Assembly (NCBI RefSeq): GCF_014207435.1
Contig: NZ_JACHGH010000001.1
Coordinates: 124,001 to 188,000, forward strand
Reading direction: 5' to 3'
DNA: 64,000 bases
Source of the DNA: Salirhabdus euzebyi
GTDB taxonomy: Bacteria > Bacillota > Bacilli > Bacillales > Alkalibacillaceae
The position numbers were made by a program, and so were the translations under genes. The notes under the pieces were generated by a model. The model was not told where the DNA came from. It searched no databases and saw nothing but the letters and a program-made list of their open reading frames with translations. Of this stretch, positions 15,619 to 25,011 are shown piece by piece. Within the stretch, counting starts at the first letter, position 1. Each line of letters begins with the position of its first letter.

Positions 15619-16527
15619 ATGGATAAACTGACAAAATTAACGACAGAAATGTATAATCCTAAATCTTCCAATCTAGATCAAATGCCAATTCGCGACATAT
15701 TAGCATTGATGAACGAAGAAGATTTTTCCATACCTAAAGCAATTCAACAAGTACTGCCCCAAATAGAAAAGACAGTGGAAGCCGTTTGTGAATCCTTTCA
15801 AAATGGTGGCCGATTGTTTTATGTTGGAGCGGGAACGAGTGGACGAATTGGTTTATTAGATGCAGCGGAATGTCCACCAACATTCAGTACTCCACAACAT
15901 CTTGTTCAAGCTATTCTTGCTGGAGGAGAAAATGCTTTAATGGTTGCTGTTGAGGGAGCGGAAGATGATCAACAGTTAGGGGAAAATGACCTAAAGGAAA
16001 GAGAACTATCCGCAAATGATATTGTTATTGGGATAGCTGCAAGTGGACGCACACCATATGTAAAAGCTGCTCTCCGATACACAAAGTCAATAGGAGCAAC
16101 TGCCGTTAGTTTAGCAAGTAATAAAGATGCTGAAATAAGTGAACATGCTGATATTGCTATTGAGGTTGTAACAGGACCTGAAATTTTAACAGGATCAACA
16201 CGTTTAAAAGCTGCTACATCCCATAAAATGATTCTCAATATGATATCGACTGCATCAATGGTAAAAATGGGGAAAGTATATCAAAACCTAATGGTAGATA
16301 TGAATGCTTCCAACTATAAGTTACGTGAACGTTCAAAGAAAATTGTTTGCGAGGCAACAGGTTTTGATTATGAAGTGGCAACTAAAGTACTAGAAGAAAC
16401 AGACTATGCGGTGAAGCCAGCAATCGTCATGCTTTTGACTGATGTGTCTTATCAAGAAGCACTGTCATTATTAGATAATTCAAATGGGTTTGTAAGAGAC
16501 GCTGTTAAACAAAAGGAACGAAGCTAA
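15619..16527 (+). CDS. murQ: N-acetylmuramic acid 6-phosphate etherase
   Basis: MurQ cleaves the lactyl ether of MurNAc-6P, giving GlcNAc-6P and D-lactate. The 302-residue protein has the SIS sugar-phosphate domain with VGAGTSGRIGLLDAAECPPTF. Glu84 and Glu115 (in VEGAEDD) correspond to the two catalytic glutamates of the E. coli enzyme. Other conserved blocks are GIAASGRTPYVKAAL, GPEILTGSTRLKA and TSHKMILNM. It lies 105 bases after anmK. The start ATG follows AGGATGG. Its end overlaps a hairpin. Confidence 0.96.
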   Translation: MDKLTKLTTEMYNPKSSNLDQMPIRDILALMNEEDFSIPKAIQQVLPQIEKTVEAVCESFQNGGRLFYVGAGTSGRIGLLDAAECPPTFSTPQHLVQAILAGGENALMVAVEGAEDDQQLGENDLKERELSANDIVIGIAASGRTPYVKAALRYTKSIGATAVSLASNKDAEISEHADIAIEVVTGPEILTGSTRLKAATSHKMILNMISTASMVKMGKVYQNLMVDMNASNYKLRERSKKIVCEATGFDYEVATKVLEETDYAVKPAIVMLLTDVSYQEALSLLDNSNGFVRDAVKQKERS

Positions 16528-16558
16528 CCTATTTTTTTGTTCCTTTTAAAATATTTTT
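16511..16558 (+). terminator. Hairpin overlapping the murQ stop
   Basis: AAAAGGAAC (16511-16519) pairs with GTTCCTTTT (16539-16547), and a further T run follows at 16552. It may only attenuate, since the next gene belongs to the same pathway. Confidence 0.5.
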
Positions 16559-16636
16559 TTATAAAAATTGTTGTTTTTACGGTATTAAATTTTATATAAT
16601 AGTTTTAAGAATTGTCAGAAAAAATAGCAATAAAAA

Positions 16637-16650
16637 GGTAAGCGCTTCCG
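16637..16650 (+). promoter_or_regulatory. cre-like CcpA box before the serine hydrolase
   Basis: GGTAAGCGCTTCCG has 12 of 14 matches to TGWAARCGYTWNCW and lies 33 bases before the ATG at 16684. It marks the likely promoter region of the downstream hydrolase-ABC operon. Confidence 0.5.
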
Positions 16651-16683
16651 TAGGCAATGGAAAATGTTAAAAGGAGAATTCGT

Positions 16684-17748
16684 ATGAATTCGATGGAAGA
16701 AAAAATCGATTATCTTTTCGACAAATATTTACAAGAGAAATGTTTTGCAGGTGGCGTCTGTTTCATTAAACATAAAGATAAAAATGTTTTCGTGAAAGCG
16801 TATGGAAAGAGAAATCGTGTTACAAACGAAGATGTGAACGTAGATACGATTTTTGATTTAGCTAGTGTAACAAAGATATTTACGTCGACAGTTATTTTAA
16901 AAATGGTTAGCGACGAAAAGCTCACATTGGAAACAACATTAGGTGAATGTTTACCACGAGTGGCTGGGCATAACGTGTTAGCTCCTATTACGATCAAACA
17001 ATTGCTGACACATTCTTCCGGCTTGCAGGCGTGGTTTCCATTTTATACCTATTTATCTGATGATCTATTCTCTCTATTGAAGAAGTTAGACTTAGTCCAT
17101 CAAGAACAAAATGAAGTTGTTTATAGCGATTTAAATTACATTTTGTTGGGTGAAGTCATTAAACATCACTATAATGCTAGTTTGCAAGATGTCTTACAGC
17201 AAGAAATGGTTACTCCATTAAAAATGAAGCAGGTAACCTATGGGTCAATATCAAGTCTAAATGTTGCTGCGACAGAGTTTGGTAACCAAATCGAAATGCA
17301 AATGTGTCATAGTCGAAATCGTGATTTTCCCGATTGGCGTAATACAAACGAGCCAATCGTTGGGGAAGTAAATGATGGGAACACCTATTACTTTTTCAAG
17401 GGACAATCAGGGCATGCTGGTATTTTTGGAACAGCAGAAGACTTAAGTAAATTAGTAGATGTTTATTCGAAGGGGGGAATGTCGGAGAATAAACGATTTA
17501 TAACTACTAATCTAGTTCAACAATCCATGCAGAATGTTGTAGAGGATAGGGGATTAGGTTGGCATAGCTCGGAACCTTTTCCAGAAGGCTTTGGACATAC
17601 CGGGTTTACCGGGACAGCTATATGGATCGTTCCTGAGAAAGACTTACAAGTCATTTTGTTAACGAACCGTTTACATGTTGATCAACCGAAGAATATTAAT
17701 CCATTTAGAAAAGAGCTTTATGAAGAAGTGTTAAACTATTTTTCTTAA
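16684..17748 (+). CDS. Serine hydrolase of the beta-lactamase/AmiE-like family
   Basis: The start is the ATG at 16684 because AAGGAG lies 7 bases upstream. The 354-residue product has the penicillin-binding fold with S-x-x-K in DLASVTK (Ser61, Lys64), the Tyr motif YSDLNY near 146 and an HTG in FGHTGFTG near 303. No signal peptide is seen, so it is probably cytoplasmic. In B. subtilis a member of this family (AmiE) beside murQ-murR removes peptides from muropeptides as a MurNAc-L-Ala amidase. The same job is likely here, given the murQ neighbour and the peptide importer that follows 35 bases later. Confidence 0.8.
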   Translation: MNSMEEKIDYLFDKYLQEKCFAGGVCFIKHKDKNVFVKAYGKRNRVTNEDVNVDTIFDLASVTKIFTSTVILKMVSDEKLTLETTLGECLPRVAGHNVLAPITIKQLLTHSSGLQAWFPFYTYLSDDLFSLLKKLDLVHQEQNEVVYSDLNYILLGEVIKHHYNASLQDVLQQEMVTPLKMKQVTYGSISSLNVAATEFGNQIEMQMCHSRNRDFPDWRNTNEPIVGEVNDGNTYYFFKGQSGHAGIFGTAEDLSKLVDVYSKGGMSENKRFITTNLVQQSMQNVVEDRGLGWHSSEPFPEGFGHTGFTGTAIWIVPEKDLQVILLTNRLHVDQPKNINPFRKELYEEVLNYFS

Positions 17749-17783
17749 ATACATTTTTCACAATTAAAGGGAGGAACACGAGG

Positions 17784-19346
17784 ATGAATAAAAAAGGTTT
17801 TATATTAGCTTTCCTATTTGCTAGTGTCATGGCATTGTTAATCGCTTGTTCAGACAATAGCAATACGGATGAACCAGGTAACGATAACGATTCAAACAAT
17901 GATGGAGAACAAGCAGAGCAAGTATTAAAAATTGCGAACGACCAAGAGCCAGCAGGTTTAGATCCACATAAGACACCTGCACATTCTTCTGTTAGAATTT
18001 ACTCTCAAGTTTATAGTGGCTTAGTACAGTTTGACGCTGACATGAATGTTGTTGGTGACTTAGCAGTTGATTGGGATCAACCAGACGATCAAACGTATGT
18101 GTTTAATCTTCGTGAAGGTGTGAAGTTCCACAACGATCGTGAAATGACTGCTGAAGATGTGAAGTACAGCTTTGAACGTATTTTAGATGAAGAAACAGCT
18201 TCTCACATTGCTTCTTATTTCAGTAATGTAGATAGCATTGAAGTTTTAGGAGATTATCAAATTCAGTTTAACTTGAAGTCTGCTGATGCTACATTCTTAT
18301 CTAACTTAACAAATGCTAGTGCTGCAGTAGTTGCAAAAGAAGTAGTAGAAGAAAATGGTGACCTACAACAGGTTGCAGTTGGTACTGGTCCTTTCGTATT
18401 TGAAGAGTGGGTTCCAGATAACCGCGTTGTTTTATTGAAAAATGAAAACTACTATGATGAAAACTTACCGAAACTTGATCAAGTAATTTACTATACGATG
18501 AAAGATGAAGCAGCAAGAATGTCAGCTATCCGTACTGGAGAAGTTGATTTAACAACAGTAAGTGCACAGTCTGCTGATTTAATAAAAGATCAAGAAGGAT
18601 TAGAAGTAAAAGACTATCAATCTTTAGAATATAGCTACGTAGGATTTAACAACGAACATGAAATTTTAAGCAATGAAAAAGTACGCCAAGCATTAAGCTT
18701 AGCGACTAACCGTGAAAGTGTTGCAGATATTGTTTGGGGTGGAGACGCTGTTGTTTCTGGTCCAGTAGCACCTTCAATGGGAGATTGGGCAATCGATGTA
18801 ACAGAGCATGAACTATACTCTAACAATCTTGAAAAAGCAAAAGAACTTCTAGCTGAGGCTGGATATGAAAATGGATTCGATATTACGATTACAACTGCAT
18901 CAACGTATGCTGATATGGTTGACACGGCACAAATCCTTCAACAACAATGGGCTGAAATCGGCGTTAACGCTGAAATCAAGCAAATTGAGTGGGGCGAGTA
19001 CATTGACACTTGGGTTAACAAAACAGCTGATATTTTAGTTGGACGTAACGGATCTGGTACTGACCCAGATAGAGCATTAAACTATTTCTTCCATACAGAA
19101 GGATCTGCTAACGTATGGAACTTCTCAAATGCTGATTATGATGAACTTGTTACAAAAGGTAAGACGACAGTTGATTTAGCAGAACGTAAAGCAATTTATG
19201 ACCAAGCACAAAATGATTTATTGACTCTATCACCAAACTTATTCCTAGTATCACCAATGAAATATGTTGCAGTAAGAGATTCTGTAGAAGGCTTTACTCC
19301 ATATCCACATGATGGAGAATACATTCTTGAAGTAACAAAAAAATAA
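17784..19346 (+). CDS. Peptide/muropeptide ABC transporter, substrate-binding lipoprotein
   Basis: The 520-residue lipoprotein has a signal ending in LLIAC (acylated Cys22) followed by an Asp/Asn-rich linker. It is a family-5 solute-binding protein (DppA/OppA/MppA type): GLDPHKTPAHSSVRIYSQVYSGL near 48-70, FNLREGVKFHNDREMTAEDVKYSFERI and GTGPFVFEEW. It would capture the substrate outside and deliver it to the two permeases. Position between murQ and a MurR-type regulator suggests a muropeptide or MurNAc-peptide substrate; the sequence alone cannot exclude ordinary oligopeptides. The SD GGGAGG stands 10 bases before the ATG. Confidence 0.9.
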   Translation: MNKKGFILAFLFASVMALLIACSDNSNTDEPGNDNDSNNDGEQAEQVLKIANDQEPAGLDPHKTPAHSSVRIYSQVYSGLVQFDADMNVVGDLAVDWDQPDDQTYVFNLREGVKFHNDREMTAEDVKYSFERILDEETASHIASYFSNVDSIEVLGDYQIQFNLKSADATFLSNLTNASAAVVAKEVVEENGDLQQVAVGTGPFVFEEWVPDNRVVLLKNENYYDENLPKLDQVIYYTMKDEAARMSAIRTGEVDLTTVSAQSADLIKDQEGLEVKDYQSLEYSYVGFNNEHEILSNEKVRQALSLATNRESVADIVWGGDAVVSGPVAPSMGDWAIDVTEHELYSNNLEKAKELLAEAGYENGFDITITTASTYADMVDTAQILQQQWAEIGVNAEIKQIEWGEYIDTWVNKTADILVGRNGSGTDPDRALNYFFHTEGSANVWNFSNADYDELVTKGKTTVDLAERKAIYDQAQNDLLTLSPNLFLVSPMKYVAVRDSVEGFTPYPHDGEYILEVTKK

Positions 19347-19353
19347 CACAGTA

Positions 19354-19373
19354 AAGGCTGCTTCGGCAGCCTT
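19354..19373 (+). other. Intercistronic UUCG-capped hairpin
   Basis: AAGGCTGC-TTCG-GCAGCCTT is a perfect 8-bp stem with a TTCG tetraloop. It has no T run and sits between the binding-protein gene and the first permease. Such a stem commonly protects the upstream mRNA so that the binding protein is made in excess. Confidence 0.7.
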
Positions 19374-19397
19374 AAACTCTTATTAAGGGTGAGTTCG

Positions 19398-20342
19398 ATG
19401 TATGCATACATTCTAAGAAGATTATTCATGTTGATTCCTGTTTTATTCGGAGTATCGATCGTTATCTTTTTTACATTAAGAATTATACCAGGTGATGTTG
19501 CCGCTACTATTTTAGGAACGGATGCTACTCCTCAAGCGCTAGCACAGCTGCGAGAAGATTTTGGTTTAGATCAGCCACTCTATCAGCAATATTTTAGTTG
19601 GATGGGTGGAGTGCTTACAGGAGATTTTGGAGAATCTATGCGTACTGGTCAAGAGGTTCTACCAGATATTATGAGCCGTTTCGCTATTACGTTTGAATTA
19701 ACGATTTTATCGGCTTTCATTTCATGGATTATTGCCATTCCGTTAGGCATCATTGCAGGGATTAAGAGAAATTCAAAAACGGACTTTGGTGTTAGAATTA
19801 TTTCCTTACTAGGGGTTTCCGTGCCAAACTTTGCTTTAGCAACGGTATTAATTTTAGTTCTTTCATTATCTTTTTCATACAGTCCTCCAGTTGGGTATGT
19901 TGGATTTTTTGAGGATCCAATCACGAACCTACAAATCTTACTTCTCCCAGCTATCGTTTTAGGAACATCAATGGCAGGTGCAGTAATGAGAATGACTCGT
20001 TCTTCTATTTTAGAAATTTTAAGACAAGATTTTATTCGTACAATTCGTGCAAAAGGTGCGAAGGAACGTGTTGTTATTTTTAATCACGCACTTCGAAATG
20101 CGATGATTCCGATCCTTACAATCATCGGAATGCAAATTGGTGTTTTATTAGGTGGGACAGTAATTATCGAGCAAATTTTTTCGCTACCAGGATTAGGACA
20201 GCTAGTGTTGACAGGTATTAATCAACGCGATGTCATTGTTGTTCAAGGGGCTGTCTTATTTATCGCATTTGTTTTTGTCATTATTAACTTGATTGTAGAT
20301 ATTTTATATTCTTATTTGGATCCAAGAATAACGTACAAATAA
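19398..20342 (+). CDS. ABC transporter permease, DppB/OppB type
   Basis: The start is the ATG at 19398 (MYAYILRRLFMLIPVLFGVS), with AAGGG 9 bases upstream; GTG 19389 is less likely. The 314-residue membrane protein has about six segments. Its N-terminal TFRIIPGDVAATILG-like stretch and the EAA loop GAKERVVIFNHALRNAMIP near 220 are typical of DppB/OppB. It pairs with the next gene to form the channel of the importer. Gaps on both sides are short, so it is in the same operon. Confidence 0.93.
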   Translation: MYAYILRRLFMLIPVLFGVSIVIFFTLRIIPGDVAATILGTDATPQALAQLREDFGLDQPLYQQYFSWMGGVLTGDFGESMRTGQEVLPDIMSRFAITFELTILSAFISWIIAIPLGIIAGIKRNSKTDFGVRIISLLGVSVPNFALATVLILVLSLSFSYSPPVGYVGFFEDPITNLQILLLPAIVLGTSMAGAVMRMTRSSILEILRQDFIRTIRAKGAKERVVIFNHALRNAMIPILTIIGMQIGVLLGGTVIIEQIFSLPGLGQLVLTGINQRDVIVVQGAVLFIAFVFVIINLIVDILYSYLDPRITYK

Positions 20343-20370
20343 GCTAAGAAAATAAGGAAGTGTGATCTTC

Positions 20371-21201
20371 ATGAGAGAATTCGTACAACGACTGATTGAT
20401 GACAAAATCGGTTTAATAGGTTTTATTGGAATTCTAGTCGTTATAATAATAGCAATATTTGCTCCTCTTATTGCTCCATATGCACCGGATAAAATGTTTA
20501 CAGAACATGTCTTAGAAGGACCTAGTGGTGAGTTTTTATTTGGAACGGATCAGTTTGGTCGAGACATTTTTAGTAGAATCGTATATGGCGCGCAAGTATC
20601 CTTAAAGGTAGGTTTAATTGCAGTAGGGATAGGGGCAACTGCCGGACTAATATTTGGATTAATTGCTGGTTACTTTCAAGGGAAAGTGGATCAAGTCATT
20701 ATGCGTGTAATGGATGTCTTCTTTGCATTTCCTGATATTTTATTAGCATTGACGATAGTGGCTGTTTTGGGTCCAAGTTTAACAAATACGATGATTGCAA
20801 TCGGTGTTGTATTTACCCCTGTTTTTACAAGGCTTGTAAGGTCTGCCGTTATGTCTGTGAAGGAAAATGAGTATTTAACGAGTGCAGTTGCAATTGGTGT
20901 ACATCCAGTAAAAATCATTGCCAAGCACATTACACCAAATATTATGGCACCTTTTATTGTACAAATTACCCTAGCTTTGTCTGGAGCTATCTTAACAGAA
21001 GCAGCGTTAAGCTTCCTTGGACTAGGCGTTCAACCACCAGATCCGTCATGGGGAGTTATGTTAAACGCAAGTAGAACGTACATGGAATTTGCTCCATGGA
21101 CAATCATTTTTCCAGTAACAGCAATTGTATTTACGATTTTCTGTTTCAATTTACTAGGTGATAGTTTACGAGACATATTAGATCCTAAATTAAAGCGTTA
21201 A
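20371..21201 (+). CDS. ABC transporter permease, DppC/OppC type
   Basis: The start ATG 20371 (MREFVQRLIDDKIGLIGFIG) follows AAGGA 12 bases upstream; GTG 20362 would be too close to it. The 276-residue membrane protein has the DppC N-terminal domain ending in FGTDQFGRDIFSRIVYGA, about six membrane segments and an EAA loop (GVHPVKIIAKHITPNIMAP). It ends SWGVMLNASRTYM to DSLRDILDPKLKR, as usual in this family. It forms the permease pair with the preceding gene. Confidence 0.93.
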   Translation: MREFVQRLIDDKIGLIGFIGILVVIIIAIFAPLIAPYAPDKMFTEHVLEGPSGEFLFGTDQFGRDIFSRIVYGAQVSLKVGLIAVGIGATAGLIFGLIAGYFQGKVDQVIMRVMDVFFAFPDILLALTIVAVLGPSLTNTMIAIGVVFTPVFTRLVRSAVMSVKENEYLTSAVAIGVHPVKIIAKHITPNIMAPFIVQITLALSGAILTEAALSFLGLGVQPPDPSWGVMLNASRTYMEFAPWTIIFPVTAIVFTIFCFNLLGDSLRDILDPKLKR

Positions 21202-21258
21202 TGGAAGCATTTCATCTTACTGTATAGGCTAATTGTGAATTACAAGGGGAGAGTTAAC

Positions 21259-22257
21259 GTGAATTCTGTATTAGAAATTAAAGACCTATCGATAGACGTA
21301 ATGACAAAAAAGACTAGATATAATGTTATTAAAGATATTAACTTAAATATTGGAAAGAAAATGAAGTATGGGATTGTTGGGGAATCAGGAAGTGGAAAAA
21401 GTTTAACTTCCCTAGCTATTATGAATTTACTTTCTGATGTTCTTCATGTCAGTGAAGGAAGTATTAACCTTCATACGGAAAAGACGAAAGATCTGACAAA
21501 ACTATCCAAAAAGGAAATGCGTCAAGTAAGAGGAAATGAAATCTCAATGATTTTCCAAGAGCCGATGACTGCATTAGATCCCTTATATACGATTGAACAT
21601 CAGCTATTGGAAGTATTAAAGTTTCACACGGACTATAGTAAAAAAGAAATGCGTGAAATGGGTATTGATATGTTAACGAAAGTTGGGATATCACGCGCAA
21701 AAGAAATTTTTAAAAGCTATCCGCACCAGCTTTCAGGTGGGATGCGCCAACGTGTCATGATTGCAATGGCATTAATTTGTCAACCTAAATTACTGATTGC
21801 AGATGAACCAACTACTGCCCTAGATGTTACTATTCAAGCCCAAATACTAGATTTGATGAATGAGCTTTCCGAAGCCCATGACACATCTATCCTAATGATT
21901 ACCCATGATTTAGGTGTTATTTTGGAAACGTGTGAAAGAGTTGCCGTTATGTATGCTGGCCAAATTGTAGAAGAAACAACCGTGGAGAGACTTTTCAAAA
22001 ATCCTTCCCATCCATATACGCAAGGACTACTAAAGTCTATTCAATCTCTAGGGGATCGCAAGGAAAAGTTATACTCTATTCCTGGAAATGTACCAACTCC
22101 ACAACAATATCAACATATGGGATGTAGGTTTGCGACTCGCTGTCCTCATGCGATGGAAATTTGTAAAACAAAAGAGCCTACTATGTTCTCTGTAGAAGAT
22201 GATCATACGAGCAAGTGTTGGTTGCATGATGAGGAGGTTGAAGCGGATGGAAGGTAA
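21259..22257 (+). CDS. ABC transporter ATPase, DppD/OppD type
   Basis: GTG 21259 has GGGGAGAG 5 bases upstream, better than the in-frame GTG at 21235. The 332-residue cytosolic ATPase has Walker A GESGSGKS near 36-43, a Q-loop in IFQEPMTALDP, signature LSGGMRQR, Walker B LLIADEPTTALD and the H-loop in MITHDLGV. The C-terminal oligopeptide-transporter extension holds four Cys (GCRFATRCPHAMEICKTKEP, then KCW), usual in this subfamily. Its end overlaps the next ATPase gene by 11 bases, implying coupled translation. Confidence 0.93.
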   Translation: MNSVLEIKDLSIDVMTKKTRYNVIKDINLNIGKKMKYGIVGESGSGKSLTSLAIMNLLSDVLHVSEGSINLHTEKTKDLTKLSKKEMRQVRGNEISMIFQEPMTALDPLYTIEHQLLEVLKFHTDYSKKEMREMGIDMLTKVGISRAKEIFKSYPHQLSGGMRQRVMIAMALICQPKLLIADEPTTALDVTIQAQILDLMNELSEAHDTSILMITHDLGVILETCERVAVMYAGQIVEETTVERLFKNPSHPYTQGLLKSIQSLGDRKEKLYSIPGNVPTPQQYQHMGCRFATRCPHAMEICKTKEPTMFSVEDDHTSKCWLHDEEVEADGR

Positions 22258-23242
22258 TACGTACGTTTTAGAAGTTAACAATTTAAAAAAGTATTTCCCT
22301 ATAAAAGGGGGATTACTAAAGAAAACAGTCGGCCATGTAAAAGCGGTAGATGACATTAGTTTCCACGTCGAAAAAAACGAAACCCTTTCATTAGTAGGGG
22401 AAAGTGGATGTGGGAAATCAACGACTGGTAGAACGATTTTACGTTTATATGAATCGACATCCGGAGAAGTGTTCTTTAACGGAGAAAATATTATGGACAT
22501 TCCAAAGGGAAAATTCCGTGGAATGCGTAAAGATATTCAAATGATTTTTCAAGATCCTTTTAGTTCCTTAAACCCTAGGATGAATGTAAAGCAATTATTA
22601 ATGGAACCAATCTTAACGCATAAATTAGTTTCCAGAAAAGAAGCCAATGATTTAGTTGTGGAAATGATTGAAAAAGTGGGACTATCAAAAGAACAATTAA
22701 ACAGGTATCCCCATGAGTTTAGTGGTGGACAAAGACAACGAATTAGTATTGCTAGAGCATTAATTGTAAAGCCAAAATTAGTTATTTTAGATGAAGCTGT
22801 TTCTGCATTGGATGTTTCGATTCAATCACAAATTTTAAATTTATTAATCCAGCTTCAAGATGAGTTTGAATTAACGTACATCTTTATATCCCACGATTTA
22901 AATGTGGTGAAACACGTGAGTGATCGTGTGGCAGTCATGTATTTAGGTCAGATGATGGAACTAGCAGAAACGAAGGATTTGTATGAAAATCCCCTACATC
23001 CGTATACGAAAGCATTATTGTCTGCAATCCCTTCGCTTGACCCGGATAAAAAGAAAGATAGAATAATATTGCAGGGGGATGTACCAGATCCATCAGATCC
23101 GCCTAGTGGATGCCCGTTTCGTTTACGATGCCCAATGGCATTTGATCGTTGCGCGGAAGAAAAACCGGAATTTTTGGAAAGAGAAAAAAATCATTGGGTT
23201 GCATGTCATTTATTTGACGAACAAGAGGAAGCCGATGCTTAA
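22247..23242 (+). CDS. ABC transporter ATPase, DppF/OppF type
   Basis: ATG 22247 (MEGNTYVLEVNNLKKYFPIK) has GAGGAGG 9 bases upstream. The 331-residue ATPase has Walker A GESGCGKS, Q-loop IFQDPFSSLNPRM, signature FSGGQRQR, Walker B VILDEAVSALD, H-loop FISHDLNV and the Cys-containing C-terminal extension GCPFRLRCPMAFDRCAEEKP. It forms a heterodimer with the preceding ATPase. It is the last gene of the importer before the regulator, 185 bases downstream. Confidence 0.93.
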   Translation: MEGNTYVLEVNNLKKYFPIKGGLLKKTVGHVKAVDDISFHVEKNETLSLVGESGCGKSTTGRTILRLYESTSGEVFFNGENIMDIPKGKFRGMRKDIQMIFQDPFSSLNPRMNVKQLLMEPILTHKLVSRKEANDLVVEMIEKVGLSKEQLNRYPHEFSGGQRQRISIARALIVKPKLVILDEAVSALDVSIQSQILNLLIQLQDEFELTYIFISHDLNVVKHVSDRVAVMYLGQMMELAETKDLYENPLHPYTKALLSAIPSLDPDKKKDRIILQGDVPDPSDPPSGCPFRLRCPMAFDRCAEEKPEFLEREKNHWVACHLFDEQEEADA

Positions 23243-23427
23243 ATAAATGTTTTTTAGAAATGATAATGTATGGATAAAAAGATATAGAATGTCCTGTGCA
23301 GTTGAAAGACCAAACAGCCGGCCTTTGTGAGAATCTTGTTTTAATTAGGTTTAGAGTCACAAGGAAAGCGATTGTTTTTCAACTGTGGGCTTATAATAAG
23401 ACTATTTTAATTGAAAGTTGGTACCAT

Positions 23428-24309
23428 ATGACAAGAACAAATGCGGGCATTTTTATGTTAAAGGAAATGAAGGACAAGCTTCCACCGTCTGAACGTAAAA
23501 TTGCTGAGTTCATATTAAACCAACCAGAGAAGGCTATTAGCATGACTGCGGCAGAACTTGGTAAGGCAACGACAACTAGTAGTGCGGCGGTTATCCGTAT
23601 GTGTAAGTCTTTAAATATTAAAGGTATACAGGAACTGAAGCTAAGAATTGCTGGTGATTTGCAGCGAAATACGAAAGAGGTAGACCTACGAGATATTGAG
23701 CCAAATGAATCTTGTATTTCTACCATCGAAAAAATGACCTCCCATAGTATTCAAACAATCCAAGAAACAGCGGATTTGTTAGATACAGGTGAATTAGCAA
23801 GAGCGGTAGAGGTTCTGTTAAGTAGTGAGAAAATTCATTTCTTCGGTGTAGGTGCTTCTAGTATTACGGCGCTCGATGCCCAGCAAAAGTTTTTGAGGAT
23901 TAATAAGGCTGCAAGTTCTTTTACTGATTTGCATATGGGTGCCACGGCTGTGGCCAATGCTACAGAGAAGGATGTTGTGATGGGCATATCTTTTTCTGGG
24001 GAAACATATGAAGTAGCAAAAATTTTACAACTGGCAAAAGATAGAGGAGCAACGACCATTAGCTTAACAAAGTATGGCAGCTCTATTGTGACGGAATACG
24101 CAGATATACGTTTATATACATCAACTTCTAAAGAAGCAACCTTCCGAAGCGGTGCAACATCTTCACGACTAGCCCAGCTTCATGCACTGGATATTTTATT
24201 CATGTGCGTTGCTTCCCAAGCTTATGACGAAGCAGTAACCTATTTAGATTCCACACGAGATGCGATATCGTCTTTACATGATGATTCGGTTAAAAAGAAG
24301 AAAAAGTAA
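23428..24309 (+). CDS. MurR/RpiR family transcriptional regulator
   Basis: ATG 23428 gives MTRTNAGIFMLKEMKDKLPPSERKIAEFI, which aligns with known MurR starts; an SD is hardly visible. The 293-residue product has an N-terminal RpiR helix-turn-helix (residues about 17-90, TAAELGKATTTSSAAVIRMCKSL). A SIS sugar-phosphate domain follows (FFGVGASSITALDAQQKFLRI, GISFSGETYEVAKIL). MurR represses MurNAc catabolism genes and is released by MurNAc-6P. It ends the muropeptide cluster in the same direction. A TATAAT at 23392-23397 and a weak cre-like box (23363-23376) suggest its own promoter. Confidence 0.9.
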   Translation: MTRTNAGIFMLKEMKDKLPPSERKIAEFILNQPEKAISMTAAELGKATTTSSAAVIRMCKSLNIKGIQELKLRIAGDLQRNTKEVDLRDIEPNESCISTIEKMTSHSIQTIQETADLLDTGELARAVEVLLSSEKIHFFGVGASSITALDAQQKFLRINKAASSFTDLHMGATAVANATEKDVVMGISFSGETYEVAKILQLAKDRGATTISLTKYGSSIVTEYADIRLYTSTSKEATFRSGATSSRLAQLHALDILFMCVASQAYDEAVTYLDSTRDAISSLHDDSVKKKKK

Positions 24310-24368
24310 CAAAGGATTTTTAAACGAAGAAAACCCTTCAGGAACCGGATCTTATACCTATAATTAAA

Positions 24369-24409
24369 AATGACTACTCAATTGTATCCAAATTGGTAGT
24401 CATTTTTTT
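24369..24409 (+). terminator. Terminator closing the muropeptide cluster
   Basis: AATGACTAC pairs with GTAGTCATT, followed by TTTTT. The rest of 24410-24614 shows no gene or clear site. Confidence 0.88.
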
Positions 24410-24614
24410 ATTGTTATTAAGCTATTTGCTTATTCTTGTGATAAAAAATCGCAAACTCATTAGGTTACAATAGCTAGCGTATGTCTGTTATTTGAGAGTG
24501 AATTCGTGTACAAATTAGTATTTATAAATTAATAATAAAATGGATATAGAACTTTTGAAGAGATGTAATGGATAGGTTAAACTAATAAGAATTAGATTTG
24601 AGGGGGATTTTATA

Positions 24615-24959
24615 GTGGGTATTTCAACTCCGATTTTAGCAGTATTTATCGCTATTTCCTACAACCTTTTAAGGAAATTACTTATTGGGGAAGAAAAGAA
24701 AAATATATTGGAAACGACTGGTAAGAATATTTACCGATTGGGGATGGGCATATTAGGGCTAGTTGGCATTCTTACCGTTATTTTTGCTTTGGATTTGTCA
24801 GATGATAATTCTATGAAATGGTTTTGGTCAATCTTTATAACTCTTACACTTGGTTTTCAGTCTTTTATGGATTGGAAGTTTCAAAAAAACTCAAAGGAAT
24901 ATATCGTTCCACTTATTATACTTGTGCTAGGGATAGTTTATATTTTCATTTTTATATAA
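24615..24959 (+). CDS. DUF4181-like small membrane protein
   Basis: The 114-residue integral membrane protein starts at GTG after the SD GAGGGGGA. Four hydrophobic segments are visible: ISTPILAVFIAISYNLL, LGMGILGLVGILTVIFAL, FWSIFITLTLGFQSFM and VPLIILVLGIVYIFIFI. A cytoplasmic KLLIGEEKKNILETTGKNIY loop follows the first. This matches my memory of DUF4181 proteins of bacilli, whose function is unknown. It stands alone in front of the sigma-factor island. Confidence 0.75.
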   Translation: MGISTPILAVFIAISYNLLRKLLIGEEKKNILETTGKNIYRLGMGILGLVGILTVIFALDLSDDNSMKWFWSIFITLTLGFQSFMDWKFQKNSKEYIVPLIILVLGIVYIFIFI

Positions 24960-25011
24960 GGATTTACTCTTAAATGTGAGGGAGTATACTTATCATATTG
25001 GGGGCGAAGAG

